Below, one piece after another: positions 34,421-47,016 of a DNA stretch of 64,000 nt. Both the position numbers and the translations under genes were made by a program. Below the pieces are notes generated by a model. The model saw only the letters and a program-made list of their open reading frames with translations. It was not told the DNA's origin and did no database searches. Where the stretch lies: the NCBI GenBank assembly GCA_021442155.1, contig CM038222.1:19416923-19480922 (forward strand), read 5' to 3'. Each line of letters opens with the position of its first letter. Position 1 is the stretch's first letter. The stretch comes from Cymbidium sinense (Eukaryota; Streptophyta; Magnoliopsida; Asparagales; Orchidaceae).

Positions 34421-37400
34421 GTGTCGATCATCCCTAAAGACTCTTGGGATGTCCTCTAAATAGTCCTCCTCTCTAGTAGCTCAATGAGCTAAGCATATCT
34501 CTGGATCAAGAAGAGCCTTGATTAGAGATTCCCTCATCTCTTAGATATGACAAGGGCATCATATATGCATAACTAAGCTGACAACTTTCTAAGGTGAGCA
34601 AGAATGTTATAATCAACTCTAGTTGGTCCTCCATAAGCATATCCATAGGTGGAGCATCCTTTGAGGGGCTATCGCACCGAACCAATGACTTTCTTACCCT
34701 TATCCTAAGGTGCTACCCTAGGAGTAGAACTTTACCACTACGTAGGTTGACTTCAGAGACTTCATGTGGCAAGTTGGCAAAAAGTTCTACCAGCACATCG
34801 GGTATACCTACAGATTCTCCTATGGGACCCTCAGAGTCTGTTGACTCTAAGTCAATTTCAATAGGTGAACCCGATTGATTTAGAAAAGGAAAGTTCAATT
34901 CTGAATTGGAAGAGAAAGGATCAATTATTAGAGCTATTATTATTTTCTAGACTTGGGGAGCTTTCAAAAGAAATAAAATCAAGAGCATCAAAAATGGACA
35001 AGATGTAAGTGGAATCTATTTTTTTCATTGATTTCTTTTTAGGTGGAGGTACATGATAGAAATCAAATAAAGTAAGTGGGTTAAGGGTTTTAGTGCCCTT
35101 GTCCACTGATACAACACTTCTTCTAGAAGAAGAACTGGATGAAGTAGTAGCTGCAATGGTGGAGGGAATGCTAGACTTGATCGGTGATTGCACTATTGAA
35201 CTATCCTGGGCAAGTGTGGACTGCTTCTACTGCTGAGCTCCCACTTTTCTGAAGTTATCTTTGGCAACTTGCAAATCTTCCTTGATGTTAGAGGTTTGAG
35301 CTGCCTTAGGCACTTGCAAGGAGAGTTTCTTGATCTTAGAAATAATCTTTTTAGAGGTTCGAGATAAAGAAATATCCCAACCTTCTTTTATCTTAAGAGG
35401 ATCACATGTATCCCCAAGGATTACCCTAATAGAACTAGATGGTTGTTCTAATAAGTAATCCATTGGAAAAATTATGGCACCCGACTTGTGGCTGCGCTCA
35501 AGCTAGTCCTTGAAGGTGATGTAGTCCTCTAAGACATGGCCTAACATGCGATGGTAGGCACAAAAGTTAGGATCATCACTCTTTCCCACTTCCTCCGGCC
35601 TATTAGGCTCTGGTAGCTAGAAATTAGGCTTCTTTAAGAGTTTTTTAAAGATTTTTCTAACTATCTCTCTCTTGAATGAATATGGCTTATTTAGTTTATC
35701 TAGAAGAGTAGGTGGGTTATAGCTACCTAGCGTTGGATAGGAGTACCACTGCTGGGTATACTGCTTAGGAGGTGGTTGTAATGGCCATTATGGTGACTGT
35801 GGTGGCCGGTATGACGATCGAGGTGGTGGTAGGGGTGGTGGATATGGAAGCTGCTAAGCTCTAGGTCTCTCAAACTGAACTCTAAGTGATTGCTTCCTCC
35901 TGTCAACTAATGCCACTACCACAGTCTTCTTTTTAAAAGCTTTCTGGATGATGGTCTTGGAAAAGTAATTATTTGTCTTTTCCTTGTAGACTAGCCACCT
36001 TGTTGATTAACATCTCAAAGGTTTTTATAGTAAATCCTTTGGGCCATGAAAGCAACTAGGCCTCACTAGAGTTTTATTGTGCTACAATGAGATAGCCCAT
36101 AGTCACTCTTTTCTGAGCTCTAGCAAATCTCTTAATAAAAATTTTTCCCAACTCATCAAATGTCTTTACCAAAATGTTGGGCAGTTTGACATACCAATCG
36201 AATGCAATCCCTAAAAGACCGCTAACAAATAAGTGAAAGAGAAGTGCATCACTACCACTAGCATTGCAATAGCTGACTCTAAAGTGCACTATATGCTACC
36301 GAGGGTTCCCACTGTCATCAAAAATCTTGAAAGAAGGTGGCACAAACCTTTTGGGATACTGAACTGTATCAAATTCCTCTTGGTAAGGTCTAACATTTGA
36401 AATAGATGAGGTGCCTTGGGCTTGCACCAACGCTTCTCTTACTTACTGTTCCTTCATTTATTTGAGGTCTCTCTCCTGCATGGAGGTGTTATCTATGACA
36501 TTTCAATATAGGCTACTACTATCTTGATCTAGAGAGGTACTCTTGGGGGGTTCTAAGACATGTAGAAGCTCAGGTCGCTCAGCCTCCATAGGGCTAGGAT
36601 GTAATGCTGGAGCTTGGTTCTAAAGTGCTAGTACTGCCGCTAACAAATCTTCAACCTTCTTCTCCATCCTGGATTTGATCATCCTTCTACCTAAGCTGAT
36701 GGAGGAGCTGTTGGGTTGAATGGATGGCATCGTCTTCTTCAACCCCAACACCTTGGAGTATCTGATGGTCTCGATGGAGGGAGCTTTGAGTATCTACCAC
36801 ATGGACTTCGGTCGAATCCTCTAGAATATCATCCTTATCGGGGTCAAAAGCTACCCTCCCCTTCTCTGAATTTGAATGATCTTTACCCAGAAGTCATCTC
36901 TTCTCAGCAAAGTAGTCTTCTAAGATGTTATCTAGTGAATGATCTCCTACTCTGTCTGGCTAGACCAGAACAAAGACTCGATGACCAACTGTGGAACTAT
37001 GTTCATTTGAATCTATTCAACAGATGTTGCCTTCTAACGAGACACCCTCACTAAGAAGATCGACTGCCATGGGAACTATACTAGTGTCCCTCCCTCCTCC
37101 TCGTCAGCATCGGTGGTGATTGTATGTCGCTGTGGTTGTGGCTGTGGCATGACCACAAGGACTTCGGGTCACCACTCCTTTATCACCTCAACTGAAGTGG
37201 GAGGTCGAATGGGAGAGCTCGACCTTACCTCAAGAGGGAGTGGGTAGATGGAGTGGGATCAGCAGTCAAATCACTAATGGGGACTTCCTCTCTCCGGATG
37301 TAGATCTATGAGCTTTGGTAGGAATAGTTGAAGGAGCGACTTGGACTAGTAACAGTGGATGGGGAATAGAGTAGTGTGATGGAGGAACACCGACTGGCCT

Positions 37401-37906
37401 TCCACTGGAGCTATCCTCCATTGGTTGGTGGTGCTGGTAAGTACTATATTGTTTATGCGATCGGCCCTAGTGGCCCACCAATTAGGAAAATGAATGAGGA
37501 TAGAGGCCACCGACTGCCTGATGTACCTTCATGTCTCCCTACTGCCCGCCTGGGTTGCAACCTTGGCCTAGGTGGCTTTCTCTCAATGGATCTGGGAATT
37601 GATGCTCCTGGGGATCAGACCTCAGATTGAATAATGCACCAGACTCTGAGCATCCATAGGCTCTATCAACCTGGCATAGAATTGTACTGAGGCTAGCATA
37701 GAGTTTCTTCCTCTGCATAGTTGGTACCTCAGTAGTGGTGGAGGAGATGCAATCCTCCTAGCATCCTCCTCCCATCTAAACTGAGAGGGGTGGAATCTAC
37801 TACCACCCAAGAAAGGGGACACCGCTCGAGGAGAACCCTCCTCAGTAATATATGATGCGGCATCTACCTCCCTGGCCGCTCTCTCTTGGTGTTGCTTGAT
37901 CTTCAT
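34421..37906 (-). pseudogene. Tat gag, copy 2
   Basis: Starts at an ATG at 37906 (MKIKQHQERAAREVDAASYI). The capsid-like retrotrans_gag segment is at 36074-36289: MHFRVSYCNASGSDALLFHL, FVSGLLGIAFDWYVKLPNIL, VKTFDELGKIFIKRFARAQK. Downstream are a Pro/Gln-rich stretch (about 35690-35870), LLEQPSSSIRVILGDTCDPL, KKIISKIKKLSLQVP and Ser-rich linkers (34713-35193). Stops separate every piece. The 5' part is supported by the same sequence in copy 3 at 63890-64000. Confidence 0.8.
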
Positions 37907-38430
37907 GCTTTTGTTGTGGTGTTGGGTTGGGAGAGTGGTACACTGCGAAAGCTAGAACCTACCTCAAAGGTAGGGGAGAATATCTTAGATGCTAAGATAG
38001 CCATCCCTTGGGACCGGAGAAGGTAATAGGTCACACCGAGCTAGTAGAACAACATGAAGTAGATAAGCACCGACACTATGTGGGACCTCCACGCCTTCCT
38101 CTTTAGAGAGGGAAATTTGGGCTTGGACTCAACATCAAAGGAGGTGAGCTACCGCCACCTCCTCCCTCAGCTATGAGGGCCCCTCATAGGTAATTCTAAC
38201 CCCTCAAAGCTATAACCAAAGTAAATCGTGGGTGGCTCTGGTGGTGAGATTGGCTGATCCAAGGCCAAGTCTACACCGAGGGGAAAGAGAAAACAAACTT
38301 GCTAGAGCCATGGCAAGACTAGAGAGTGAGCTTAACCGACCGCTCGATATCTGCATGTGAAAATATAATCAATCAAACTTTGACCTTAATATTTGCCTTT
38401 AATCTCAAATTTTGATTTAAATTAGAATTT
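37907..38430 (-). other. Tat leader between hairpin array and gag, copy 2
   Basis: Non-coding leader DNA upstream of the gag start; moderately GC-rich, no domain or repeat seen. Becomes AT-rich near 38345 where the hairpin array begins. Confidence 0.5.
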
Positions 38431-39980
38431 GAACCCACACTCAACAAATTTAAGTATGCTAAGTGGGGTTCATTGATTTGGAAAGATTTAGAATTTTGAA
38501 GAGAGGCTATGCCATAAGAAATGGTTTGTTGATTTTGGAACCTTCATCTAATAAATTAGGATATGTTGAATGAGGTTCCTCCATTTGGAGAGATTTTTGG
38601 AGATGATTTTGTTTTACTAATCCTTTGTTTTGAGATTCTTATTTTGGAGCTTTTACTTAGCAAATTTGGGTATGCTAAGAGAGATCCAAGTGCATGTTTG
38701 AAAATATTTTTGAAAATATCTTTGTTGTTTGCGATGATTATTTATCATGTATTTGATTTGTTTTGATTTGACAATGGGATCTTTACTTAGTAAATTTAGG
38801 TATGCTAAGTGAATCCCAATGTGTCTGATGTATTTTGATTTGATTTTGAAAAATGAGACCCTTACTTAACAAATTTGGTATGTTAAGTAGGACTCAAGTG
38901 TGTTTAATATATTTGTAAGTGAGATTCTTACTTAACAAATGTGGTGTGTTAAGTAAGATCCAAAATATTTGATGTTTTATTTTGATTTGAAAAGTGAAAC
39001 CCTTAACAAATTTGTTATGTTAAGCAGGGCTCAAGTGTGTTTGTTGCATTGATTTGAAGATAGGGCTCTTACTTAACAAATGTGGTATGTTGAGTAAGGT
39101 CCAAAAATGTGTTTGATTTTAATTCAAAAGTGGGATTCTTACCTAACAAATGTGGTATGTTAAGTAAGCATGACTTGGTATTTGTTTTATTTTGAAAGAG
39201 GTGAACTCTCATTAAACAAATGTGGTATGTTAAATGGAGTTCAATTTGATTTTCATGATGATGTTTGATTTTATAAAAATGAGATTCTCATTTGACAAAT
39301 TGGGTATGTCAAATGGAATTCAATTGTGATTAATTTGTTTGTGGTTTGAAAAAGAGAACTCTACTTAGCAAATATAGGTATGTTAAGCAGAGTCCAATTT
39401 GTTTTGATTTTTAAAAAGAGGGGAATTCTCATTTGACAAGTTTGGGTGTATGAACTGGAATTCAAATGTGCACTAATTTTTTCATAATTTTGAAAGAAGA
39501 CACTTTACTTAGCAAATGTGGGTATGCTAAGTATGACCCAATTTATTTTAGTTTTTGAAAAAGTGGAACTCCTCTTAGCAATTTTAGGTTTACTAAATGG
39601 AGTTCAATTATTTATGTATGGTTGCTTTTGAAAATAGACCTCTCATTTAGCAAATTTGGGTATGCCAAATGAGATTCAAAATATATATCTTGACTTTGTG
39701 TGTGATATTACTTTTGAAAAAAGGGGAACTCTAACTTAAACAAATTTGAGTATGTTAAGTGAGGTTCAATTATATGTTGATTTTGATTTCTTTTTATTTT
39801 GATTTTAAATGAAACTCCATTTAACAAATTTGGGTATGTTAAATGGAGTTGGTTAATTGATTTTATTTTAACAAATGTGCTTTTTGAAAATCTTTGAAAG
39901 GGATTTTGTTGATTGTAAATTTTATTTTAATTTTTTGAAAGAGGACCCTCATTTAACAAATTTAGGTATGTTAAATGAGG
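38431..39980 (-). repeat. leader hairpin array, about 19 units
   Basis: Diverged tandem units spaced about 67-134 bases, most 67-87. Each contains an inverted repeat of the form (GAACTC)nnACTTAACA - loop AATTTGGGTA - TGTTAAGTnn(GAGTTC). I place units at 38431, 38537, 38656, 38776, 38855, 38923, 38996, 39063, 39132, 39203, 39281, 39356, 39423, 39507, 39566, 39642, 39726, 39813 and 39947. The best, 39813-39850, has a perfect 14-base stem. Arms differ among units but usually remain complementary. Position is between the primer-binding site and gag, the transcribed leader of the element. Confidence 0.85.
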
Positions 39981-40418
39981 TTGATTGTCTTTTATTTTAA
40001 AGAGATTTGAAAAATTATATATTTTGCAAACTTCATGTGGAGTGAATTTAAAAATGATTCTGTTTAAGAAAAGTGCTTTTGAAAATATTTTTCAAAAGAC
40101 TTTATTTATTTTAGTTTGAGGTTTCTTAAATGAGGGATAAAGCTTACCCCACCAAGCTAGTGGTAAAGAGGTTCAACAATTTGTATTTTTTATCTCCTTT
40201 ATTTAGTTTAATTTTACATACTGGGGGTCTCAATAGGGATTTTAAAACCTACATGGAGTGAGGTCCTAAAACCTAAATGATGTTGACTAGCTTTGCTTAA
40301 GGATGAAATAAGCTAAGTTCCAACAAAAAGAAATATAGTCTTTGGGCTTATATATAATATGACTCCACTATCGATGCTTGGAGACAATAATGTCTTCTAG
40401 AGATGGAGAGAGGAATCC
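39981..40418 (-). other. Tat leader next to the primer-binding site
   Basis: Non-coding. AT-rich to 40130, then a mixed segment (CCCCACCAAGCTAGTGG near 40147, GGTCCTAAAACC near 40262). No gene or repeat recognised. Confidence 0.5.
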
Positions 40419-40436
40419 TCCCTGGTGGAGTTGCCA
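40419..40436 (-). other. retrotransposon primer-binding site
   Basis: Sense strand TGGCAACTCCACCAGGGA, eight bases after the LTR end. It resembles the TGGCGACTCC(A/G)CTGGGGA site used by Tat/Ogre elements (tRNA-Arg type, from general knowledge), with a few substitutions. It fixes the LTR boundary and shows that the hairpin array is in the leader. Confidence 0.75.
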
Positions 40437-40444
40437 GAAAAATC

Positions 40445-42452
40445 TGTGGTGTTTATTTTTGGAGGTAGGACACCATGTAGATCTTAGGGGCTATGTATTG
40501 AAGTGATTAGGTAATACATTAAGGTATGATTGAGTATCTTGAAAGATAAAAATCATCACCTTATAATGGACCTAATCACCTAATAAGGACTCCTAAGGCA
40601 TGATGGATCTTCGAATGTACTAGAGATGTTTCCTCTACTTTACTTAGAAAAGTAAAGTAGGGTTTATATTAATCCAAGTTCATTGAGTTCCCTATGGAGG
40701 AAAGCCTCCATCATTAATTACATCATAAATAATGAGAATTCCTTAAGAATACTCTCGATTAAAGTAAAAATTAAGGTCTCCAAAGATTTCAAGGCTAGAC
40801 TATCAAAGGATTATTTGTATTGGAAAATCTAATGGGATTATTCAAGGAGAAGACTTATTATCGAAGAAAAAGAGAATGAGTAGGAAATGCTCATGATACT
40901 AGGAAGCCTAGTGAGCATTCCAATCTATCCTATGGTTGGGCTTTATTTGTTTGAAGTTGAAGAGATTGAATTTATTGAAGTTGACATTTTATCAAAAAGC
41001 TAGGACTTATAATCCCACAACACAAGATTGTGGAAATGCCTAAGAGGTGAGGATTTATGCTAGTAGCCTGAAGGAAACAGCTACCTCAAATCCTAAATCT
41101 ATGGAGCTTTCACATAAACCAAAGCACGACCTAAATCTAAGCAAAGATAGGCTATTGGTTTACCTCCATAAGAGAGGATAATTCACCTGACTGTTGGGCT
41201 TACAACCACTTAGAGTGGTAGCCAGTTAACTCCTCCTATGCTTTAAATTCATGAAGGCAAGTCTTATGAGTTGCAAGATAGCTAGGGTAGTTATTATTTA
41301 GGAAGAGACTAGAGTCCTTAAACCCACTCCCTAAGAGACTAGAGCGAGTGTTATGAGTAATGACTTAATCTACAAATGCAAAATCTTTTCAAATTTTGTT
41401 TCAATTTTGACACTTATTTTTGACAAAGGCTTTAGGATTTTGATGCCTATATGCACGATGAAAATAGGTTATGGGCCAAATCAGCTAGAAGAAGGTGTTC
41501 TCCACCACAAGGGATGTCCTGATAGGTCAAGCATTCCCCTATCATGCAAGGATGGAGATCCTTCATGTTTAAGATAGAAAGAATATGCATGCATGTTGTG
41601 AGACATTCAACAATTCAGCTAAGGGGTTGCTAAATGTTTTAATTATCTTATTTAAAACCTAGTCTTTATGGTGAGGTTATGAGTTATTTTAAATTTTAAT
41701 TGTGAGTTATTAATTGGGGTAGAGAGATTAATTTTATCCTAAGAGCCTAATCGCATTTAAGCCACACATTAAAGCATCAAACATATAAGAAACTAATAAA
41801 AGCATGTTGTTTCTAATTCATAATCTAAACACAACATCAAATAATTTTATAGACTACCACAAAAGAGTAAAAGGCTGGTGTGGCCGGGTTCTGTCGAACA
41901 CCCCGAAAAGAGAAAATGGGTAGCTAAGCTCTACCCTTATGCAACTCGGTATATAAAAGGATAATGAAAATTACAAATAATAAATGCTATGGGGGGTCTT
42001 CAAGTCTTCATTATTCATGTCTTCTTCATTTCTTCATATCTTTGCTTCTTTTGATGTGGTAGACTTCAAGGCATCACATGGCACCCTAGAACTAAGCCTT
42101 CTTGCCAATGCTCATTTTAAACTGTCATAGCACTAATCCTAATTCCTAATGCAAAATTATAATGAAAATAGAAAAAGTAAATCTAACTACATCAAAAAAA
42201 TAAGTGTTAGCTAAACACACATACAACCCAAGTAGTTATATTTATAATTTGGACTTAGCACCTTGCATATGGGTAACCAAGCCTACCCCTAACTTTGATT
42301 ATGTTAGGGCTTAACCAACCAGACATTTATATTTATTTTAGACCGCCGTATTCACAATCAAAAAATAATGTTGGACAATCAGCCTAACCTCCAACCCACG
42401 ATCCACATTTAACATCCGCCTAAAAAACATTACTCACAAACAAAACACAACA
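40445..42452 (-). repeat. Tat LTR, full-length upstream copy (2008 bases)
   Basis: Sense strand starts TGTTGTG at 42452 and ends CACCACA at 40445, a near-perfect terminal inverted repeat, eight bases before the primer-binding site. The part 41127-42452 is repeated at 29509-30818. Promoter and poly(A) sites are expected here, but I do not see convincing ones. Confidence 0.75.
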
Positions 42453-43192
42453 TTAACCATACAATCAACACATCGACTAACCTAATTCTAGGGTGAACCA
42501 AGTATTAAAAAAAGGCTTGTGTAACAAGACTTTACTAGGCTTCTTTAGATTGATTGATTGATTTGAGTTTACTTAATCTACATGTATTTTGATTGATTAA
42601 TTTTGGATTTGATATTTTGATTTAATTAATTTTTAATAATTCAATATCTTTATTATTTAATGAAGTTTAAGTTTGTTTAATTTTATATATTCTGATTGAT
42701 TAATTTTGGATATTTTGATTTAATTAAATTTTGATAATTCAATATCTAATATCTAATGCTTTTCTTTTATTGGTTTTAATTTCATATGATTATTGTCATT
42801 TTGATGTTTGTTTAAATTCATTGATTTTATTATTTTATTTGAGTTTGATTTGGATTGGTGAATGTATTTTAATTTACTAATGATTTATTTGAAGTTTAAT
42901 GTGTTCTTTTATTTGAATTCCAATTAATGGTTTAGCTTATTAAATTTAGCCATCTAGTTTATATAAATGATTATCTCTTTAGATTAATGATTATTCTCTT
43001 ATCTTAGTTCAATAAGTTTGTTAATTTGGAGTTTATTTTAGCTTAACTTATTTTAATATTGATTGGAATTTGGAGTAATTGGATATGATTTAATAACTTA
43101 GAGTTTATATTTAATTTTATGTTTATTTGATTTGATTATGATATTTAGAATATGAATTATACAAGTTTGCTCTCTTTTTTTTGTTTGTCCTT

Positions 43193-43232
43193 AATATATA
43201 TATATATATTATATATATGTTATATATATATT

Positions 43233-43264
<32 letters not shown>
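43193..43264. repeat. (TA)n microsatellite
   Basis: About 72 bases of TA/AT dinucleotides with three small interruptions; self-complementary. Confidence 0.9.
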
Positions 43265-43267
<3 letters not shown>

Positions 43268-45048
43268 GGTTTAAAATGTGATTTGAATTGGTTATGAATT
43301 CCTCCAAAATTTTATATGAATAACTAATCAAATAAAGCTTAGCCAATTATAATAGTTGATTATAATTAAGGATATGTCACCTAACTAAATTTTCTTTTTG
43401 ATTTTAGAATTAACGTATAATAATTAGTGGTTAAATTGATTTTATAATTGACTTTCATAAATTATGTTCAAACAACTTTTTATATTTGATTATAATATTT
43501 ATAATACTATTGGTTTAGTTTTTTTTCTCATTTTATACTAAGTTTTACTTAGATTTTATGATAATTTAATTTGCACCTTTTTTATTTTGTTTGATCACAT
43601 ATTATTTTTTTTGTCTTTTTTAGATCCGATTGAATTTAATAATAAATAAAATAAGGTGGATTAATCATGATCATTCGATCAAAAATCAAATGACCCATGA
43701 GTTAATCATGGCTTGATAGGTGGAATCAAATCACTACGCCATTCAACCTAATCAAAACTATTCATTTCATACACATAAAATAATAGTTTTTCTTTTGTCT
43801 CTAAACTCTCACCAAAAAGATTAAAAAGTAAAGTGCAAGGGTTCTAAAGGTTGGATCCTAATGACGCTCACATTTAACACATCAAACATTAGATACCTAA
43901 GAGGTGGATTTTGAATAAGAGGTGGCTTCATTTAGAAGAAACAAAGCCCTATCGAGATGCTTGTTGGGTTAGATTAATACTTCAACTAGCTTTCTTTTCT
44001 TTGCTCATATTGTTCACTTTAAATGCCTTCTCATTGATTGAAGATAGTGTTCACTAAATTGGTCAATCTGAATAGCTTTCCTGAGATAGGAGGGAGCTTT
44101 GTCAGATGTTTCTAGGCTTGCCTTCTCACCAAGTATCCCATAAGCTCACTCATGGCCGCTGCTTGCCAGGGCTTTATCATCCTCGTGGACAGAACAGTTG
44201 GAAGCAAGCTGGAGGATCCTTACATGCACTTGGGTTGTGTAAAGAAGCGTAGTTCAAATGCATGCCAATGGAGGGAAACCTGAATGAAGAATAGGAGGTA
44301 GTGGAATGCAGGCTAGAATAAGGAAAAGAGGTTCAACATATAAAGATATTAAAGTTGCAGCATCATTTTTGTAAGGAAATGTGAAGAAGATCAAGTGTTA
44401 TGCCTAGTAAAGGAAGAGGGTGAGAGGAGAGGCTCGATGTAGCATGAATTGGAACCAAAAGTGAGAGGGACAAAAAGAATTCCTACAGCCGGAAAGACTT
44501 TAAAGAGGACTAGATTTTGTATTGAGTTGAAGTGACGAATATTTTTGTAGGTTATAGTTCCTCTCGACTTGTGGGCTCAGTGATGAAGCTTGCTTAAGGA
44601 TAAGAGTGTTGGGCATAAGTCTTTGGCTTGGTATGCTCGCACAAGGAGAAGAGAGGGAGGTGTGCGGCTAGCCTTCAATTTTATTGGAGGGGAGGAAGAA
44701 CATAACCGATAAGAGGATGAGATGCTCAGGGATGATATGGAGAGTGAAGATGGATGAACAAAGGGACTCCAATCCCATGTGGGTAGCCTTCGATTCGACA
44801 GAATGAGACACAAGGATGGCTTCAACAACTCTTGCATGAAGGAAGATGAGAGAGAGGTCATGCCTCTCTTAAAAAAATGGCGAGGATGAGAGGCTTTGTA
44901 TGCAAGGGAGAAAAAGCTCTGCTTTCTCTCTTCTTCTTGTCCAGTTCATGGGGATGAAAATGGAGGAGGAGATGGTATTTGGCAGCGAAAACTTGGAAAG
45001 GAGTCTCGACCCATTACTATTATTTTTTAAGTCAAGGATGGGAGGTTC

Positions 45049-45054
<6 letters not shown>

Positions 45055-45106
<52 letters not shown>
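45055..45106 (+). repeat. (GA)n microsatellite
   Basis: Uninterrupted GA repeat of about 26 units. Open frames on both strands run through it as Arg-Glu or Ser-Leu strings and are not genes. Confidence 0.95.
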
Positions 45107-45110
<4 letters not shown>

Positions 45111-46795
45111 TCTCATGCTCCAAGCATGTAAGATAAGATATTTTATTTTATTTTATTTTTTTAAAGGCTGAAGAGCATGTTTTCATTTGAATAGAAGATA
45201 AAAAAATTTATTTGAGATTCACATGACATAAAACAAATAAGACTTGATGCTTTTGCTAGCTTTAATAAAAGAGTGATGTCCAAATTTATTATTATTTTAT
45301 TTTATTTTTTGATGAGATAAATGTGGCGTGAGAATGATAGCATACATGCTTGATAAATATATGTTTTCTCTTGCTTTCACTTGACTAAGGATGGAATTTT
45401 TTTTGTTATTATTATTTTTTAGACTTATTCTTTAATCTTCATAATTTTAATAATTTTGTTATTATAGTTTTAATTTAACTGAAGTTTATAAATTATATAT
45501 ACTATAATTAATGATTATTTAAATTGTATATTTATTATTTATTTAGTAGTTAATTATTTTGATTTAATTTTAATCAAATTTATATTTGATGTTCAAATTT
45601 AATTTTATTTCTATTTTAATTATACAATGATAATGTTGATTTTTTTGTTATCTAATATTTTCCCATTTTATAGTTTGATTAGCTTGCTAATTATATTTTG
45701 TTTCAATTGGGCTTAATTGATTCAAATGATCAATTTGGCTCAACTATGGGGTTACACTTTGTTTGATTAAGTGTTTAAGATGATTTGGAGTAATTGATCT
45801 CACTTGATTTGATGTAGATTTAGATTTAAGCCCATTTTGACAAAAATGGGCTTAATGGGCCACATTGGACTTATTTGAGTTAAATAATCAAATTTATTAA
45901 ATTAAACACAATGGTTGGCTAAATTTTATCTAATTATAAATTTTAAATGATTTTGGATGTTTTATTTAAATTAATTTTGAATTTAATTTGAATTTAGATT
46001 TGATAAGATGCATTTGGGTCTACTTGGGTTAGGTGGCCAAATCAACCCATTTGGATCTTCATTAAATTTAGATTTGTTTAGTTTTATACTGAAACATGTT
46101 CATTTGATGATTTTGAGTCTTTGGAGTGACTCAATTTGATCAAATTTTAATCTGTTCACTTTTGACTTAGTGGAGCCCAGTGGGTCAACTCTAGGTCAAA
46201 TGACCTATTTGCTATTTTATGTCCCATCATGATTTATTTTAGTTTGTTGTGTTTTGTATTGATTTCATGTTTTGATTCAATTTAATTTGGTTTAAGTTTG
46301 ATTTAATTTGATTTTATTTGGACTTAGGTGATTTGGAGCTTATTGGAATATTTTGGGTCAAATGGGTTAGGTTAGGTTTTACCTTGCTTGATTGATTTGA
46401 TTGTAGATTTTGGGTTTTGAAGTGATGATTGAAGGATTAATTAATTTATGAGAAAATAAATTTAGGTTTGATTTGTATGAGATTTTTTTAAGTCCAGGAA
46501 ATTAGCTTTAAGAGTTTAGATATGGATTTGATTTGATTTGGATTTTGGTTTGGATCATGATTTAAAGTTGAGTTTGAGTATTAATTTGATAAATTGATTA
46601 AAGGGTTGAATTGATCTTTAAGAAAATCAATTGAACTTGGATTGATTTGGATTTGGCTAAGCCTAAGTCCATAAGATAAATCATTGGGTTTAAGAAGGAT
46701 TTTGATTTTGGATTAGATCAATGGACTTCAATCATTTGATTTGGATTTGAATTTGGAATTTAAGAAGGTGAACATAGGTTGGATTTAGGCTATAG

Positions 46796-46931
46796 AGTAG
46801 GTGAGTCTCCTTAATCCCTAAGGCATAGCCTAATCCTATGGTTAACCCTTCTAAGTCTTTAGGCTTAGGTTAAGAGTTCACCTATCTAAGAAGAAGAAGA
46901 TGAGAACTAACTCCAAAAGTGAGGTCAACAA
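46796..46931. repeat. direct repeat A bracketing telomere-like block 2
   Basis: Same orientation and near-identical to 52453-52643: AGTCTCCTTAATCCCTAAGG, TTAACCCTTCTAAGT, TTTAGGCTTAGGTTAAG, AACT(A/C)ACTCCAAAAGTGAGG. It lacks about 55 internal bases present in repeat B. It ends where TTTAGGG DNA starts. Confidence 0.85.
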
Positions 46932-47016
46932 TGGTATTTAGGGTTTAGGGTTTAGGTTTAGTATTTAGGGTTTAGGTTTAGGGTTCAGGTTTTAGATTAG
47001 GGTTTAGGGTTTTTGG
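46932..47016 (+). repeat. degenerate TTTAGGG array
   Basis: Short telomere-like stretch between direct repeat A and GR-RBP copy 4. Confidence 0.8.

Larger units (their letters stand above)
29509..42452 (-). mobile_element. Tat-lineage Ty3/gypsy retrotransposon, copy 2 (integrase-deleted)
   Basis: Sense order from 42452 downward: LTR (2008 bases), primer-binding site, ~2.5 kb leader with hairpin array, gag, protease, RT, RNase H, archaeal-type RNase H, then directly a truncated LTR. The integrase and 3' UTR present in copies 1 and 3 are absent: the linker before integrase breaks at about 30845 and LTR follows. The left LTR lacks the ~680 bases that correspond to 40445-41126 and abuts copia DNA at 29509. 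Confidence 0.8.
42453..46795. other. AT-rich region without recognised genes
   Basis: TTTGATT/GATTTGATTT-rich DNA at 42540-43200 and 45400-46790. 43900-45130 is more mixed, purine-rich on the plus strand. The longest frames (minus 44577-44861 and plus 44900-45136) are Ser/Leu- or Arg/Glu-rich low complexity; the second runs through the GA microsatellite. I recognise no protein. Near 46596-46790 there are many GGATTTGGATTT words. It could be an unrecognised LTR or old transposon. Confidence 0.5.

Noticed and set aside
36716..37630. Plus-strand frames opposite gag
   Set aside because: Complementary reading of the gag region; no domain, and the counterpart in copy 3 is interrupted elsewhere.
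38431..39980. CRISPR-like array
   Set aside because: Plant retrotransposon context; repeats are imperfect, hairpin arms vary, spacers are themselves related, and there are no cas genes.
44577..45136. Possible small genes around the GA microsatellite
   Set aside because: Frames are Ser/Leu- or Arg/Glu-rich and depend on the microsatellite; no recognisable domain or exon structure.
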